A DNA stretch of 64,000 nucleotides from Gemmatimonadota bacterium (GCA_016209885.1 JACQVF010000023.1:62001-126000), one strand, 5' to 3'; shown: positions 1 to 9,888, counted from the first letter of the stretch. Numbers and translations: made by a program. Notes: generated by a model not told the origin, from the letters alone.

Positions 1-1
1 T

Positions 2-130
2 GCGCGCCTGGAGCTTGGATGGCACCCGCCATGCACGCACGATGATGCGCTGGTCCGCACGGCCGCGTGGCTGCGGGAGTGGATCACGGCGGGCCGCGGG
101 AACTCGGGGAGCCCCGAGCCGGAAGGGTAG
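2..130 (+). CDS. C-terminal end of a probable NAD-dependent epimerase/dehydratase (partial)
   Basis: The window opens inside a reading frame that runs 42 codons to a TAG at 128-130. The translated tail contains LELGWHPP followed by a stretch ending TAAWLREW. This resembles the C-terminal helix of extended short-chain dehydrogenases/epimerases, where a short aromatic-rich helix of the kind TAxWYR closes the protein; the reductase at 18387 ends in a similar way. No active site lies inside the window, so the call rests only on this tail. The stop is 27 bases before the next gene start, so the two may be cotranscribed. Confidence 0.45.
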   Translation, partial: ARLELGWHPPCTHDDALVRTAAWLREWITAGRGNSGSPEPEG

Positions 131-157
131 AGGGGTCAGACGAAGGAGTTTCGTCCA

Positions 158-1024
158 ATGGCAGACGTCAAGCAGCGGGGGAGAGTGAGCGCGGTCGGCC
201 GGATCACCGAAGACGAACGCTTCCTCCGCCGCGTCGAGGAGGTTCGGCCCGAGGCCGGAGCCGCCGCGTTCGTGCATACCGATCCCTGGCGCGTATTCCG
301 CATCACGGGCGAGTTCGTAGAAGGTTTCGACGCCCTGGCAGGTCTAGGGCCCGCCGTCACGATCTTCGGCTCCGCCCGAATCCAGCCCGATGACCCCATG
401 TACCGGGCATGCGAGCAGACCGCCCGCCTGCTGGGGAAGGCGGGGTACGCGGTGATCACGGGCGGCGGCCCCGGGATCATGGAAGCGGCGAACAAAGGCG
501 CGAGTGCCGCCGGCGTGCCCTCGGTGGGTTGCAACATCGAGCTGCCTTACGAGCAGTCCATGAACCCGTACGTGGAACTGGCGATCTACTTCCGCTACTT
601 CTTCGTGCGCAAGACGATGTTCGTGAAGTACGCGGAGGGGTTCGTCATCTTCCCGGGCGGTTACGGCACGATGGACGAGCTGTTCGAATCGCTCACGCTC
701 ATCCAGACCGGGAAAGTCAGCAACTTCCCCGTCGTCCTGTTCGGTAGCGATTACTGGGGCGGGCTCATCCGGTGGCTCCATGACCCTGTCTTGACCCAGG
801 GGAAAATCGCGCCTCAGGACCTGGAGCTTTTCTTCGTCACCGATTCGCCCGAGGAGGCGGCTCTGCACATCACGCGAGGGCACGAGGTGCCGGAGCAGTC
901 CGCGCGCGCTGCGGCGAGCCGTACTCCCGGGCGGCCGGTGGCGGCGGGGCACGGGTCTACGCGGTCGCGTCCCACGGCGCGGGCCGCGAGCTCGGGCGTG
1001 GGCGGGAAGAAGAGGAGAAGGTGA
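158..1024 (+). CDS. LOG-family (TIGR00730) Rossmann-fold nucleotide hydrolase
   Basis: A 288-residue protein with both hallmark motifs of the LOG / lysine-decarboxylase-like family: GGGPGIMEA at about residues 102-110 and PGGYGTMDE at about 166-174. Characterised members are cytosolic phosphoribohydrolases that cleave nucleoside 5'-monophosphates, including cytokinin riboside monophosphates, to base and ribose 5-phosphate. The substrate here cannot be read from sequence. The ATG at 158 follows an AAGGAG ribosome site at 143-148. The last 45 residues are a low-complexity, Arg/Ala/Ser-rich basic tail ending KKRRR that the catalytic core does not need and that may be disordered. A new promoter follows this gene, so it is probably not in the lipA-pdh operon. 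Confidence 0.85.
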   Translation: MADVKQRGRVSAVGRITEDERFLRRVEEVRPEAGAAAFVHTDPWRVFRITGEFVEGFDALAGLGPAVTIFGSARIQPDDPMYRACEQTARLLGKAGYAVITGGGPGIMEAANKGASAAGVPSVGCNIELPYEQSMNPYVELAIYFRYFFVRKTMFVKYAEGFVIFPGGYGTMDELFESLTLIQTGKVSNFPVVLFGSDYWGGLIRWLHDPVLTQGKIAPQDLELFFVTDSPEEAALHITRGHEVPEQSARAAASRTPGRPVAAGHGSTRSRPTARAASSGVGGKKRRR

Positions 1025-1030
1025 GCGTGG

Positions 1031-1060
1031 TTGCCACGCCGCCGGCCACGATGCTATGAT
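1031..1060 (+). promoter_or_regulatory. Predicted promoter of lipA-pdhABC
   Basis: TTGCCA at 1031-1036 matches the -35 consensus at five of six bases. It is followed after 18 bp by TATGAT at 1055-1060, which matches the -10 consensus at five of six and is preceded by TG one base away (extended -10). Transcription would start near 1067, about 125 bases before the lipA ATG. The sigma-factor consensus of this organism is unknown, so this rests on the sigma-70 model. Confidence 0.55.
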
Positions 1061-1191
1061 CGGATAACCTTCGATCCGGCCGGTGGATGTGGGGGTGCGG
1101 CGGCAGCTGGTGCATTCCGGCGCCGCCGTTCGCGCGAAGGGTGGGCGTCCTTCCGGGCGGCCCGGCCGGCGGCGGCGAGGAAAGGAGCGCC

Positions 1192-2295
1192 ATGGCGTCT
1201 GTGCTGAGGAGCGCGCCGGGCGGCTACGCACCGGCGCAGAAAGACACGGGGATCGTGAAGCCGAAGGGCTCCGCCCGCATCGCGGTGCACGAGGGGCTCG
1301 CGCTCGTCCCGCTGGAGGCCCGGAAACCCCCCTGGCTCAAGGTCCGCTCGCCCGGCGGCGTCAACTACCTGCGGCTCAGACGGCTGATGCGGAGCGGCGC
1401 GCTCCACACGGTCTGCGAGGAAGCAGGCTGCCCGAACATCGGCGAGTGCTGGGAGGCGGGGACCGCCACGTTCATGATCCTGGGCGACGTGTGCACCCGG
1501 GCGTGCAAATACTGCGCGGTCGCCCACGGCCTGCCCACGGAATACGACCGCGACGAGCCGCGGCGCGTGGCCGAGGCGGTGGCGGAGCTCGGGCTCGAGC
1601 ACGTGGTCATCACGAGTGTCAATCGGGATGATCTCCCGGACGGCGGCGCCGAGATCTTCGCCGGCACGATCCTCGAGATCCGGGCGCGCCTCCCCACCTG
1701 CTCGGTCGAGGTGCTGATCCCGGACTTCAAAGGGGACGAGGACGCGCTGGCCACCGTGGTCGCGGCGAAGCCCGCCATCCTCGGTCACAACCTGGAGACG
1801 GTGGAGCGGCTGCACCCGTACGTGCGGCCGGGCGGCCGCTACTGGCGCTCGATCTCGTTCCTGGGCGTGGCGAAGCGGCTCGATCCTCGCGCGCTCACCA
1901 AGACGGGAATGATCCTGGGGATGGGAGAGGAGGCGCCGGAGATCCGGCGCGCGATGGCGGACGTGCGGGAGGCGGGCGTAGATATCCTCACGCTCGGCCA
2001 GTACCTCCGGCCCTCGCCGCGACACATCCCGGTGGCCCGCTGGGTCACGCCCGCGGAGTTCGCCGAGTGGAAGCGGGTTGGCGAGGTGGAATTCGACTTC
2101 AAACACGTGGAGTCCGGGCCCCTCGTCCGCTCCAGCTACCACGCCAAGGAGCAGGCGCGCGAGGTGGAAGCCGGCGCGCCCGGCGGCATCCAGGAGATGC
2201 TGGAAGCTGACGTCCCCGCACCCGCGGAGCTACGGCCGTCCCGGCTCGTGCCGCTCCAGGCGGGGCGGCCGGACGCGGCACGGATAGCAGGGTGA
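1192..2295 (+). CDS. lipA: Lipoyl synthase LipA
   Basis: A radical-SAM enzyme that inserts two sulfurs into octanoyl groups on lipoyl domains, making the cofactor needed by the PDH E2 protein encoded 2 kb downstream. The auxiliary cluster cysteines are in CEEAGCPNIGEC (C75, C80, C86). The radical-SAM cluster is in CTRACKYC (C101, C105, C108). The conserved RSSYHA motif is near the C-terminus. I start at the ATG at 1192, which has an AAAGGAG site at 1181-1187; an upstream in-frame start at 1087 would add 35 unlikely residues. The 367-residue product is longer than the usual 290-330 because of a tail of about 45 residues. It reads directly into pdhA, so cofactor synthesis and its target are coupled. 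Confidence 0.93.
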   Translation: MASVLRSAPGGYAPAQKDTGIVKPKGSARIAVHEGLALVPLEARKPPWLKVRSPGGVNYLRLRRLMRSGALHTVCEEAGCPNIGECWEAGTATFMILGDVCTRACKYCAVAHGLPTEYDRDEPRRVAEAVAELGLEHVVITSVNRDDLPDGGAEIFAGTILEIRARLPTCSVEVLIPDFKGDEDALATVVAAKPAILGHNLETVERLHPYVRPGGRYWRSISFLGVAKRLDPRALTKTGMILGMGEEAPEIRRAMADVREAGVDILTLGQYLRPSPRHIPVARWVTPAEFAEWKRVGEVEFDFKHVESGPLVRSSYHAKEQAREVEAGAPGGIQEMLEADVPAPAELRPSRLVPLQAGRPDAARIAG

Positions 2296-2303
2296 GGCCA
2301 ACC

Positions 2304-3398
<1,095 letters not shown>

Positions 3399-3506
3399 GC
3401 TCGGCGATGTGGCGGTGGCAGACAGCCGCTCGCTGGGCTCCCTCGCTCGGGGCCGCCACCGCTCACGGGCGAGGTTCGCAGCCGGGCGCGGTCGCTCTTG
3501 CTCCCA

Positions 3507-3520
3507 CGATTCCGGAATCG
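3507..3520. repeat. 14-bp perfect palindrome just upstream of pdhB
   Basis: CGATTCCGGAATCG is fully self-complementary and ends six bases before the pdhB ATG, in the 128-bp gap after pdhA. No convincing Shine-Dalgarno sequence lies there. It could be a protein-binding site or a small hairpin affecting pdhB translation, or chance. Confidence 0.4.
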
Positions 3521-3526
3521 AAAACC

Positions 3527-4504
3527 ATGCCGGAACTGACCTATCGAGAAGCGCTCAACCAGGCGATGGCCGAGGAGATGGAGCGTGACGAGTCCGTGTT
3601 CCTCATAGGAGAGGAGGTCGGGCAGTACGACGGGGCATACAAGGTTTCCAGAGGGCTGCTCGCGCGGTTCGGCCCGAAGCGCGTGGTGGATACGCCCATC
3701 AGCGAATTGGGCTTCGCAGGGATCGGGGTCGGCGCGGCGATGGTGGGGATGCGCCCCATCGTCGAGTTCATGACCTTCAACTTCGCGATCCTCGCCCTCG
3801 ACCAGGTGCTCAACTCGGCCGCGAAGATGCTGTACATGTCCGGCGGCCAGATCCATGTGCCGATCGTGTTCCGCGGCCCCTCGGGCGCGGCGCTCCAGCT
3901 CGCGGCCCAGCATTCCCAGGCGCTGGAGGCCCAGTACGCGCACTTCCCCGGGCTGAAAGTCGTGACCCCGGCGACGCCCGCGGACGCAAAGGGACTCCTC
4001 AAGGCGGCGGTCCGCGATGACGATCCCGTGGTCGTGCTGGAGGGCGAGCTGCTCTACCCGATGAAAGGCCAGGTGCCGCAGGGTGAGCATATCGTGCCGC
4101 TCGGGGTCGCGGATCTCAAGCGCGAGGGTACGGACGTTTCCATCATCACGCACGGCAAGATGGTCCACGTGGCGCTCCAGGCGGCGACGCGCCTCGAGAA
4201 GGAGGAAGTCAGCGCCGAGGTGCTCGACCTGCGCTCGCTCCGCCCGCTTGACGTGGATGCGATCCTGGCGACGGTGCGCAAGACGAACCGGGCCGTGTAC
4301 GTGGAAGAGGGCTGGCCGCTGGCCGGGATCGGCGCCCAGATCGTGGACATCATTCAGGAGGAGGCGTTCGACCACCTGGATGCGCCGGTCCTCAGGGTGA
4401 CCCAGGCGGACGTGCCGATGCCGTACGCGAAGAACCTGGAGCAGCTCGCCAAACCGAATGTGGATCGGGTGATCGCGGCGTGCAACAAGGCGCTGTATAG
4501 GTAG
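3527..4504 (+). CDS. pdhB: Pyruvate dehydrogenase E1 component, beta subunit
   Basis: A 325-residue transketolase-type subunit that pairs with PdhA to complete the E1 active site. It starts MPELTYREAL, has GEEVGQYDGAYKVS near the N-terminus and DTPISELGFAG further on, all typical of E1-beta, and has the normal family length. The ATG at 3527 is chosen because conservation begins there; upstream in-frame codons from 3407 encode unrelated sequence. No clear ribosome site precedes it; instead a 14-bp palindrome lies directly upstream. The gene is between pdhA and pdhC on the same strand. Confidence 0.92.
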   Translation: MPELTYREALNQAMAEEMERDESVFLIGEEVGQYDGAYKVSRGLLARFGPKRVVDTPISELGFAGIGVGAAMVGMRPIVEFMTFNFAILALDQVLNSAAKMLYMSGGQIHVPIVFRGPSGAALQLAAQHSQALEAQYAHFPGLKVVTPATPADAKGLLKAAVRDDDPVVVLEGELLYPMKGQVPQGEHIVPLGVADLKREGTDVSIITHGKMVHVALQAATRLEKEEVSAEVLDLRSLRPLDVDAILATVRKTNRAVYVEEGWPLAGIGAQIVDIIQEEAFDHLDAPVLRVTQADVPMPYAKNLEQLAKPNVDRVIAACNKALYR

Positions 4505-4537
4505 GGGGCTAGCACCCACTAAGCAACGAGACAGCGC

Positions 4538-5902
4538 ATGGCGACGAAGGTCCACATGGAAGCCCTGTCCCCCACCATGGAGGAGGGGCAGCTCGTCAAG
4601 TGGCTCAAGGGCGAGGGGGAGTCCGTGTCGGCGGGCGACGTCCTGGCCGAGATCGAGACGGACAAGGCCACCATGGAGCTCGTCGCCCGCGGCTCAGGCG
4701 TCCTCCGTCAGATCTTCGTGCGTGAGGGCGGGATGGCGCCCGTGGGCGCCGTGATCGCCGTGATCGCCGCGCCCCGGGAAGACATCGGCGCCATCGTGGC
4801 GGAGGCCGGCGTCAGTGCGGCGCCCACGAAGCCGGCGGCCGAGATGGCGGCGGCGCCCGGCAAGCCTGCGGCCCCTGCGGCCCCTGCGGCCCCTGCGGCC
4901 CCTGCGGCCCCTATGGCCCCGGGAGTCCCGGTGGCGAAGCCCTCGGCGCCGGCGGAGCGGGCGGTACCTGCGCGGGAGGTGCGGCCCGCGGCGGCGGCCG
5001 TTGCCGCTGAGGCCGAGGGGCGCGACCGCGAGGACGGCCGGATCAAGGCCTCGCCACTCGCGCGGCGCCTCGCGGCGGAGGCGGGTCTCGAGTTGCGCAG
5101 CGTGGTGGGCACGGGTCCGGGCGGGCGAATCATCAAGCGGGACATCGAGGCTGCGCTGGCGGAGCTCGCGGCGGCGCCCGCGGTGCCGCCTGCGATTCCG
5201 GGGGTCGAGCTCCCTGAGTACGAGGAGATCCCGCTGACCCAGGTTCGCAAGACCATCGCGAAGCGGCTGGTCCAGTCCATCGGCCCGGTCCCGCACTTCT
5301 TCCTCACCATCGACGTGGACATGACGCGGATGCTGGAGGCGAGAGAGCGGATCAACGCGTACCTCGAGTCCAGCGACCGGAAAGTCTCTATCAACGACAT
5401 GATCGTCCGGGCGACCGCCGCCGCGCTGCGCCGGCACCCGGAGTGCAACGCGTCATGGACGGGAGAGGCGATCCGGCGCTACAACCGCGTGCACATCGGC
5501 GTGGCCGTGGCCATCGAGGACGGGCTCATCACACCGGTCATCCGCGATGCCGACCGCAAAGGGCTCGCCGAGATCGCCCTGGAGGCCCGTGAGCTTGCGG
5601 GTCGGGCGCGGGAGAAGAAGCTCAAGCCCGAGGAGTACACCGGCTCGACCTTCTCCATCTCGAACCTCGGCATGTTCGGGATCGAGGAGTTCACCGCCGT
5701 GATCAACCCGCCGGAGGCTGGGATCCTGGCCGTGGGCGCCGTGGAGGAGCGGCCTGTAGTGAAGGACGGGCAGGTCGCTGTCGAGCCGCGGATGCGCGTC
5801 ACCATGAGCTGCGACCATCGGGTCATCGACGGCGCCACCGGCGCCCGCTTCCTGCAGACGCTCAAGGCGATGCTGGAAGAGCCGGCGGCGATGGTGGTTT
5901 GA
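4538..5902 (+). CDS. pdhC: Pyruvate dehydrogenase E2, dihydrolipoamide acetyltransferase
   Basis: The 454-residue core enzyme of the PDH complex, which moves acetyl groups from E1 to CoA on a lipoyl arm. Domains in order: a lipoyl domain at about residues 1-80 with the modified lysine K43 in ETDKATME; an Ala/Pro linker at about 85-165; a peripheral-subunit-binding domain at about 170-206 (KASPLARRLAAEAG, then GTGPGGRIIKRDI); and the catalytic acyltransferase domain ending with DHRVIDG at about 426-432, which holds the catalytic histidine. There is one lipoyl domain only. The linker is encoded by a 9-bp tandem repeat. The E3 partner is lpdA at 22695. Confidence 0.93.
   Translation: MATKVHMEALSPTMEEGQLVKWLKGEGESVSAGDVLAEIETDKATMELVARGSGVLRQIFVREGGMAPVGAVIAVIAAPREDIGAIVAEAGVSAAPTKPAAEMAAAPGKPAAPAAPAAPAAPAAPMAPGVPVAKPSAPAERAVPAREVRPAAAAVAAEAEGRDREDGRIKASPLARRLAAEAGLELRSVVGTGPGGRIIKRDIEAALAELAAAPAVPPAIPGVELPEYEEIPLTQVRKTIAKRLVQSIGPVPHFFLTIDVDMTRMLEARERINAYLESSDRKVSINDMIVRATAAALRRHPECNASWTGEAIRRYNRVHIGVAVAIEDGLITPVIRDADRKGLAEIALEARELAGRAREKKLKPEEYTGSTFSISNLGMFGIEEFTAVINPPEAGILAVGAVEERPVVKDGQVAVEPRMRVTMSCDHRVIDGATGARFLQTLKAMLEEPAAMVV
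4865..4918 (+). repeat. 9-bp tandem repeat encoding the E2 linker
   Basis: Five exact copies of CCTGCGGCC are followed by a sixth with one change (CCTATGGCC). They encode an Ala-Ala-Pro run in the flexible linker after the lipoyl domain. Because the unit is a multiple of three, copy-number change would alter linker length without breaking the frame. Confidence 0.9.
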
Positions 5903-5905
5903 TCC

Positions 5906-5980
5906 AGGAAGATAGCGCGCAGCCCGGTAGCGCACGCGAACGGACTTAACGGGTCGCGGGTTCAAACTCCAGCGTCCCAA
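5906..5980 (+). pseudogene. tRNA-like remnant directly after pdhC
   Basis: Starting four bases after the pdhC stop, the sequence holds a tRNA-type D arm (GCGC, loop with CCCGGTA, GCGC at 5930-5933) and, at normal distance, a T-loop-like GGGTTCAAAC at 5958-5967. A CGTCCCA at 5973-5979 resembles an acceptor 3' strand. I could not fold a full cloverleaf: the T stem pairs at only about three positions, the acceptor at about four of seven, and no anticodon stem forms cleanly. I read it as a degenerate tRNA or a captured tRNA fragment. The accessory island begins right after it, as expected of an old integration site. Confidence 0.4.
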
Positions 5981-6107
5981 GTCGTGCAACCCTAGGTCCT
6001 CTCGCGACCTCTGCGGCAGCGTCTGTCGCGTTTGAGTTCGGGCTGACCCCCGGCGCCCGCGGCGCCGACGCCTCATCGTGGGGGCGTCACCGATTGCCCG
6101 ACCGGCG

Positions 6108-7371
6108 ATGCCTCAACGTTACTCCGAAACCGACACCCGCCAGCAACTCATCGACCGACGCCTCCGCCTCGCCGGTTGGGACGTCGATGATCCGTCACAG
6201 ATTATCCAGGAGCTCGACATCCACATCGCGGCCGCCAGTCCAAGGAGCACCTCCCGGCGGTGCCCCGCTGGCCGGACCCGGGTGAAACCGCCTTTGACCG
6301 GAACCGGCGCGTTTGCGTGACGACCTATCCGACGATGCTGAACCTCATCCAGGCCGGCACCACGCCGGCCACCTGGATCTCGCCGTTCTTCTTCGATCTC
6401 ATCGTGGCGGACGAGAGCCACCGCAGCATCTACAACACCTACCAGGCGAGGCCGCTTACTGGGCCCGCCTCGGCCGCGACCAGCGCGCCTTCCTTCGGCA
6501 GACCATAGCGCCGATCATGCGCGCCAGGTCCGACGCGGACTTCAAAGCCTTGCGGTTCGAGACCGATGTCGTCGAGCTGGGCACCGCCCTCCTGGCCGAC
6601 AACCGCGAGGCCGCCACTGCGCTGCGGGAGGCGATCATCCAGCAGGTGTCGGAGCTACCGCTGGGCGTCAACCTCGTGGCGCGGGAGCGGGACGTGATCG
6701 AGGCCGTCCTCGGGGCTGCATGGTGGGATGCGGCCGATGACGCCAAACTGCGCGACCTCGTGGCGCGGCTCGCACCGCTGATGCGGTTCCGGCAGCAGCG
6801 GAGAGACGCAATGCTCTCCCTCAACCTCGCCGACCTCACTGCTGTTGACGAGCGCGTGCATGTGGGCCCGGAGGGACGCGACATGCCGATCACGGCCTAC
6901 CGCCAGCGGGTCGAGGAGGCCGTGCGCGCGCTACTGGCCGAGAACCCGGTGCTCCAGCGGCTCCAGGCCGGCGGAGAAGTTTCCGATGACGACCTGCGCG
7001 AGCTGGCCGACATCCTGCGGCGTCAGGATCCGGCAATCGACGAGGAGCGGCTCCGGAAGGTCTATGACGTGCGCACCGCGAGCTTCGTGCAGCTCATCAA
7101 GCACGTGCTTGGCGTCGAGCCCCTCGAGCGCTGGTCCACGCTCGTGACGCGCGAGTTTGAACGCTTCATCGCCGACCACACCACTTACACAGCCCTCCAG
7201 ATCCGCTTCCTCCAGACGCTCCGCACCTTCATCCTCCAGCGCGGCCACATCGAGCGGCGGGATCTCATCGACTTGCCGTTTACCCAGTTGCATCCGGACG
7301 GCGTACGCGGCGTGTTTCCGTCCCACGAGATCGAGGAGATCCTGCGGTTCGCGGGTGGGCTGGTGGCGTAA
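6108..7371 (+). pseudogene. hsdR: Remnant of a type I restriction endonuclease R subunit
   Basis: Three pieces in three frames match parts of HsdR. An N-terminal piece from the ATG at 6108 has TRQQLIDRRLRLAGWDV. A helicase piece at about 6260-6450 has RVCVTTYPTMLNLI and the DEAD-like motif VADESHRS. A C-terminal piece from about 6446 to the stop at 7371 starts AAYWARLGRDQRAFLRQ and ends in an EcoEI-R C-terminal-like domain. The nuclease domain, Walker A and most of the helicase are absent, with junctions near 6235 and 6450. No active restriction subunit can be made. The C-terminal frame is still open for about 300 codons, so the decay is probably fairly recent. Confidence 0.85.
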
Positions 7372-7432
7372 CACTGCGGCACCCGTGCTGACTCGGCTGA
7401 CTCAGTGAAATAGGGCAGTTGACTGCAAACGG

Positions 7433-7464
7433 GGTAATAATGTAGCTTCTATTACCTCTATTAC
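7433..7464. promoter_or_regulatory. Inverted repeat with an extra half-site, AT-rich, upstream of the fic remnant
   Basis: GGTAATA at 7433-7439 and TATTACC at 7450-7456 are exact inverted repeats separated by ten bases. A third half-site TATTAC follows at 7459-7464. The stretch is much more AT-rich than its surroundings and lies about 25 bases upstream of the fic remnant. It looks like a repressor operator. No regulator gene is adjacent. Confidence 0.45.
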
Positions 7465-7487
7465 GGCCAGACTACCTCATTTCGGCT

Positions 7488-8172
7488 ATGCTCTCTAAGT
7501 CGCTATTATATAATTACTTGGAAGGAATATCTTTCTCGGGAAAAGAGGCGTCGACCCTCAAACGCCTGGGAGAGTACCGGGGTCGTCAGGACCTGTATCG
7601 CCGAGTCCTCGAATCGTCTGGAGGGTGTGACCGCGCCGCGGGACCGAGTCGAGGCGTTGGTCCTGCGGCTAGTGGTCCCGCTCGCGATTCTCGATTTCCT
7701 TTGCATCCATCCGTTCACGGACGGCAACGGACGGATGGCGCGGCTTCTGACGTTGCTTCTGCTGTACCATTTCGACTTCGTGGTCGGCCGCTACGTCAGC
7801 CTCGAGCGCGTGATCGAGGAATCGAAGGAGACGTACTACGAAGCACTCGAAGCCAGCTCGCATGACTGGCACGACGGCAACCACGATCCTCACCCCTGGA
7901 TGAGCTACTTCTGGGGCGTATTGCTCGCTGCGTACAAGGAGTTCGAGGAGCGCGTCGGAAGCATGAGGGATGCCCCCGGGGCGAAGACCGCGCTGATTGA
8001 GCAGGCCGTGCGCCGTCGGATGAAGCCGTTCGCCATCTCGGACATCGAGGCCGAGTGCCCCGGCGTCAGCCGAGACATGGTGCGTCACGTCCTCCGCCAG
8101 ATGCGGGGCAGAGGAGAGATCGAGGTGCGCGGTCGCGGGCGGGGGGCGAAATGGGTCCGCGTCGCAGGCTGA
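7488..8172 (+). pseudogene. Broken Fic-family AMP-transferase gene
   Basis: The first segment, from the ATG at 7488 to about 7620, encodes STLKRLGEYRGRQDLYR, typical of the N-terminal region of Fic proteins. The second segment, in another frame from about 7627 to the stop at 8172, carries the catalytic signature HPFTDGNGRMAR and a C-terminal winged-helix-like region. The part between, which should hold the inhibitory-helix and flap regions, is missing, so there is an internal deletion plus a frameshift. The second segment could still be translated from a GTG at 7627 as a 181-residue fragment. Fic genes often sit inside type I restriction loci, as here. Confidence 0.75.
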
Positions 8173-8185
8173 GGAGGAGGCGCCG

Positions 8186-8710
8186 ATGCTAAGTCCGGCC
8201 GTCCGTTCGAAGGTGGACAGCCTGTGGGACAGGTTCTGGTCCGGCGGGATCGCCAACCCGCTCACCGCCATCGAGCAGATCAGCTACCTGCTCTTCATGC
8301 GGCGGCTCGACGCGCTGGACGAGAAGAAGCGCGGAGACGCCGAGTTCCTGCGGCAGCAGTTCCATTCGTTATTCGACGGGACGTACACCACGCGGGCTGG
8401 CGCCGAGCGCCCGGCTGAGGAGCTCCGCTGGAGCAAGTTCCGCCATCTGCCGCCCGAGGAGATGCTCGAGCACGTGCGCGACCACGTCTTCCCGTTCATC
8501 AAAACGCTCCAGGACGGCGGCCAGGTCTTCACGCGCTACATGCAGGACGCCGTGTTCATCATCCCCAAGGCGTCGCTCCTGGTCGAGGCGGTCGGGATCA
8601 TCGACGACATCTACCCCGAGCAGCCGCCTCAGAAGATCCTCGCATCTCTACGCGCCGCCGAGCGGAAAATTCTCGAGGATCTAGACCATCTCGAGCAGTT
8701 ACTTCGGTAG
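8186..8710 (+). pseudogene. hsdM: Truncated type I methyltransferase M subunit
   Basis: A 174-residue open frame starting MLSPAVRSKVDSLWDRFW that matches the helical HsdM N-terminal domain up to about residue 145 (YMQDAVFIIPKASLLVEAV). It then jumps to a short C-terminal coiled segment (KILASLRAAERKILEDL). The whole SAM-binding methylase domain, with its NPPF motif, is gone, although the frame is kept. A full HsdM is about 480-520 residues. It cannot methylate DNA, so hsdS next to it has no working partner in this window. An RBS-like GAGGAGG at 8172-8178 precedes the ATG. Confidence 0.8.
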
Positions 8711-8742
8711 CCCAGATGCGATGAGTCGTAATCGGTGACGTA

Positions 8743-9888
8743 GTGGGCGAGCCGAGTACCTGGAATCCGCGTCAGTCTCCTTCCACGGATCCGTTTCGGT
8801 ACATCGACATCTCAAGCATCGATCCGGCAGAAAAGCGCATAGGCCACGTCGGCACTGTCGCTCCCCGTGACGCGCCCAGGCAACTTGTGCCCAGTGGTGA
8901 CGTGCTCGTCTCCACCGTCCGGCCTAACTTGAACGCCGTGGCAATCGTGCCGGACTACTTGGACGGGGCAACAGCGTCCACTGGTTTCGCCGTGCTACGA
9001 CCAGACCCGGCCAAGGTTGATCCTCGATACCTCTACCACTGGGTCAGAAGTCCCGAGTTTGTTGGCCAGATGACGCGTCGGGCGACTGGCGCGAGTTATC
9101 CGGCTGTCACGGATCGCGTGGTGCGCGAGTCGAAGCTCCCCGTTCCTCCCCTCCCCGAGCAGCGGCGGATCGCGGCGGTGCTGGACAAGGCAGACGCGAT
9201 TCGGCGGAAGCGGCGGGAGAGCATCCGGCTGCTGGACGAGCTCTTGCGCTCGGCGTTCTTGGAGATGTTCGGCGACCCTGTGACGAATGAGAAAGGGCGG
9301 GGAGTGGTGAGCCTGGCGGAGCTGCTTACTGAGCCACTTCGTAACGGGCTTTCTCCAGCAAAGGGGGGTGCCGTCGTTGCCCAGGTCTTGACCCTGACCG
9401 CGATTACTGGCGCCCACTTCGAGTCCACAGCTGTGAAGACTGCATCCTTCTCGCATGCGGCGCGCAGGGACCAGTTTGTAGGGCCTGACGACTTCCTGAT
9501 CTGTCGTGGGAACGGGAATCTGAAGCTCATCGGCCGCGCCAAGTTCCCCCACGGACTCGCGGCACCGACGGTATTTCCGGACACGATGATCGCCGCGCGC
9601 ATCGATCGGTCCCGCGTCGAGCAGACGTACCTCGAGACGGCCTGGGGAATGCCGGGCCTGCGGCGCGCACTGGAGCGTGGCGCGCGAACGACTAGCGGTA
9701 TTCACAAGATCAACCAGAAGGTTCTCGCGTCGTTGTGCTTTCCGCTTCCGCCGATCGAACAGCAGAAGCGCTACACGTTGATCGCGGCTCGGGCGACAGA
9801 TTTGAGGGAAAAGTTCTTCAGCGACGGGACCGACCACCTATACGACTCTCTGGTGCAGCGGACATTTGGCGGGGAGGGGTTCGGCTGA
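8743..9888 (+). CDS. hsdS: Type I restriction-modification specificity subunit
   Basis: A 381-residue HsdS with two target-recognition domains, each followed by a conserved helical spacer. The first spacer has PPLPEQRRIAAVLDKADAIR near residue 140 and RKRRESIRLLDELLRSAF after it. The second ends with FPLPPIEQQK. It starts at a GTG at 8743; the N-terminal TWNP motif is very near this start, so a few residues may be lost. With hsdM and hsdR broken it is an orphan here and could act only with an M subunit from elsewhere. The first spacer region is duplicated at 14552-14656. Confidence 0.8.
   Translation: MGEPSTWNPRQSPSTDPFRYIDISSIDPAEKRIGHVGTVAPRDAPRQLVPSGDVLVSTVRPNLNAVAIVPDYLDGATASTGFAVLRPDPAKVDPRYLYHWVRSPEFVGQMTRRATGASYPAVTDRVVRESKLPVPPLPEQRRIAAVLDKADAIRRKRRESIRLLDELLRSAFLEMFGDPVTNEKGRGVVSLAELLTEPLRNGLSPAKGGAVVAQVLTLTAITGAHFESTAVKTASFSHAARRDQFVGPDDFLICRGNGNLKLIGRAKFPHGLAAPTVFPDTMIAARIDRSRVEQTYLETAWGMPGLRRALERGARTTSGIHKINQKVLASLCFPLPPIEQQKRYTLIAARATDLREKFFSDGTDHLYDSLVQRTFGGEGFG
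9166..9270 (+). repeat. 105-bp direct repeat, copy 1 (hsdS spacer)
   Basis: This segment of hsdS aligns without gaps to 14552-14656, with 95 of 105 bases identical. It encodes the conserved helical spacer of HsdS. The two copies are in the same orientation and enclose the DUF5131-TcmP-MBL-HigBA genes. Confidence 0.9.

Noticed and set aside
20-35. TGGCAC-N7-ATGCA, a possible sigma-54 -24/-12 element
   Set aside because: It lies inside the coding tail of the first gene with weak -12 match, and is probably chance.
2292-2303. GTG start of pdhA overlapping the lipA stop
   Set aside because: No ribosome site precedes it, whereas GAGG is well placed for the ATG at 2304.
5906-5980. A functional tRNA gene
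   Set aside because: Acceptor, anticodon and T stems do not pair adequately, and U33 is not at the expected place.
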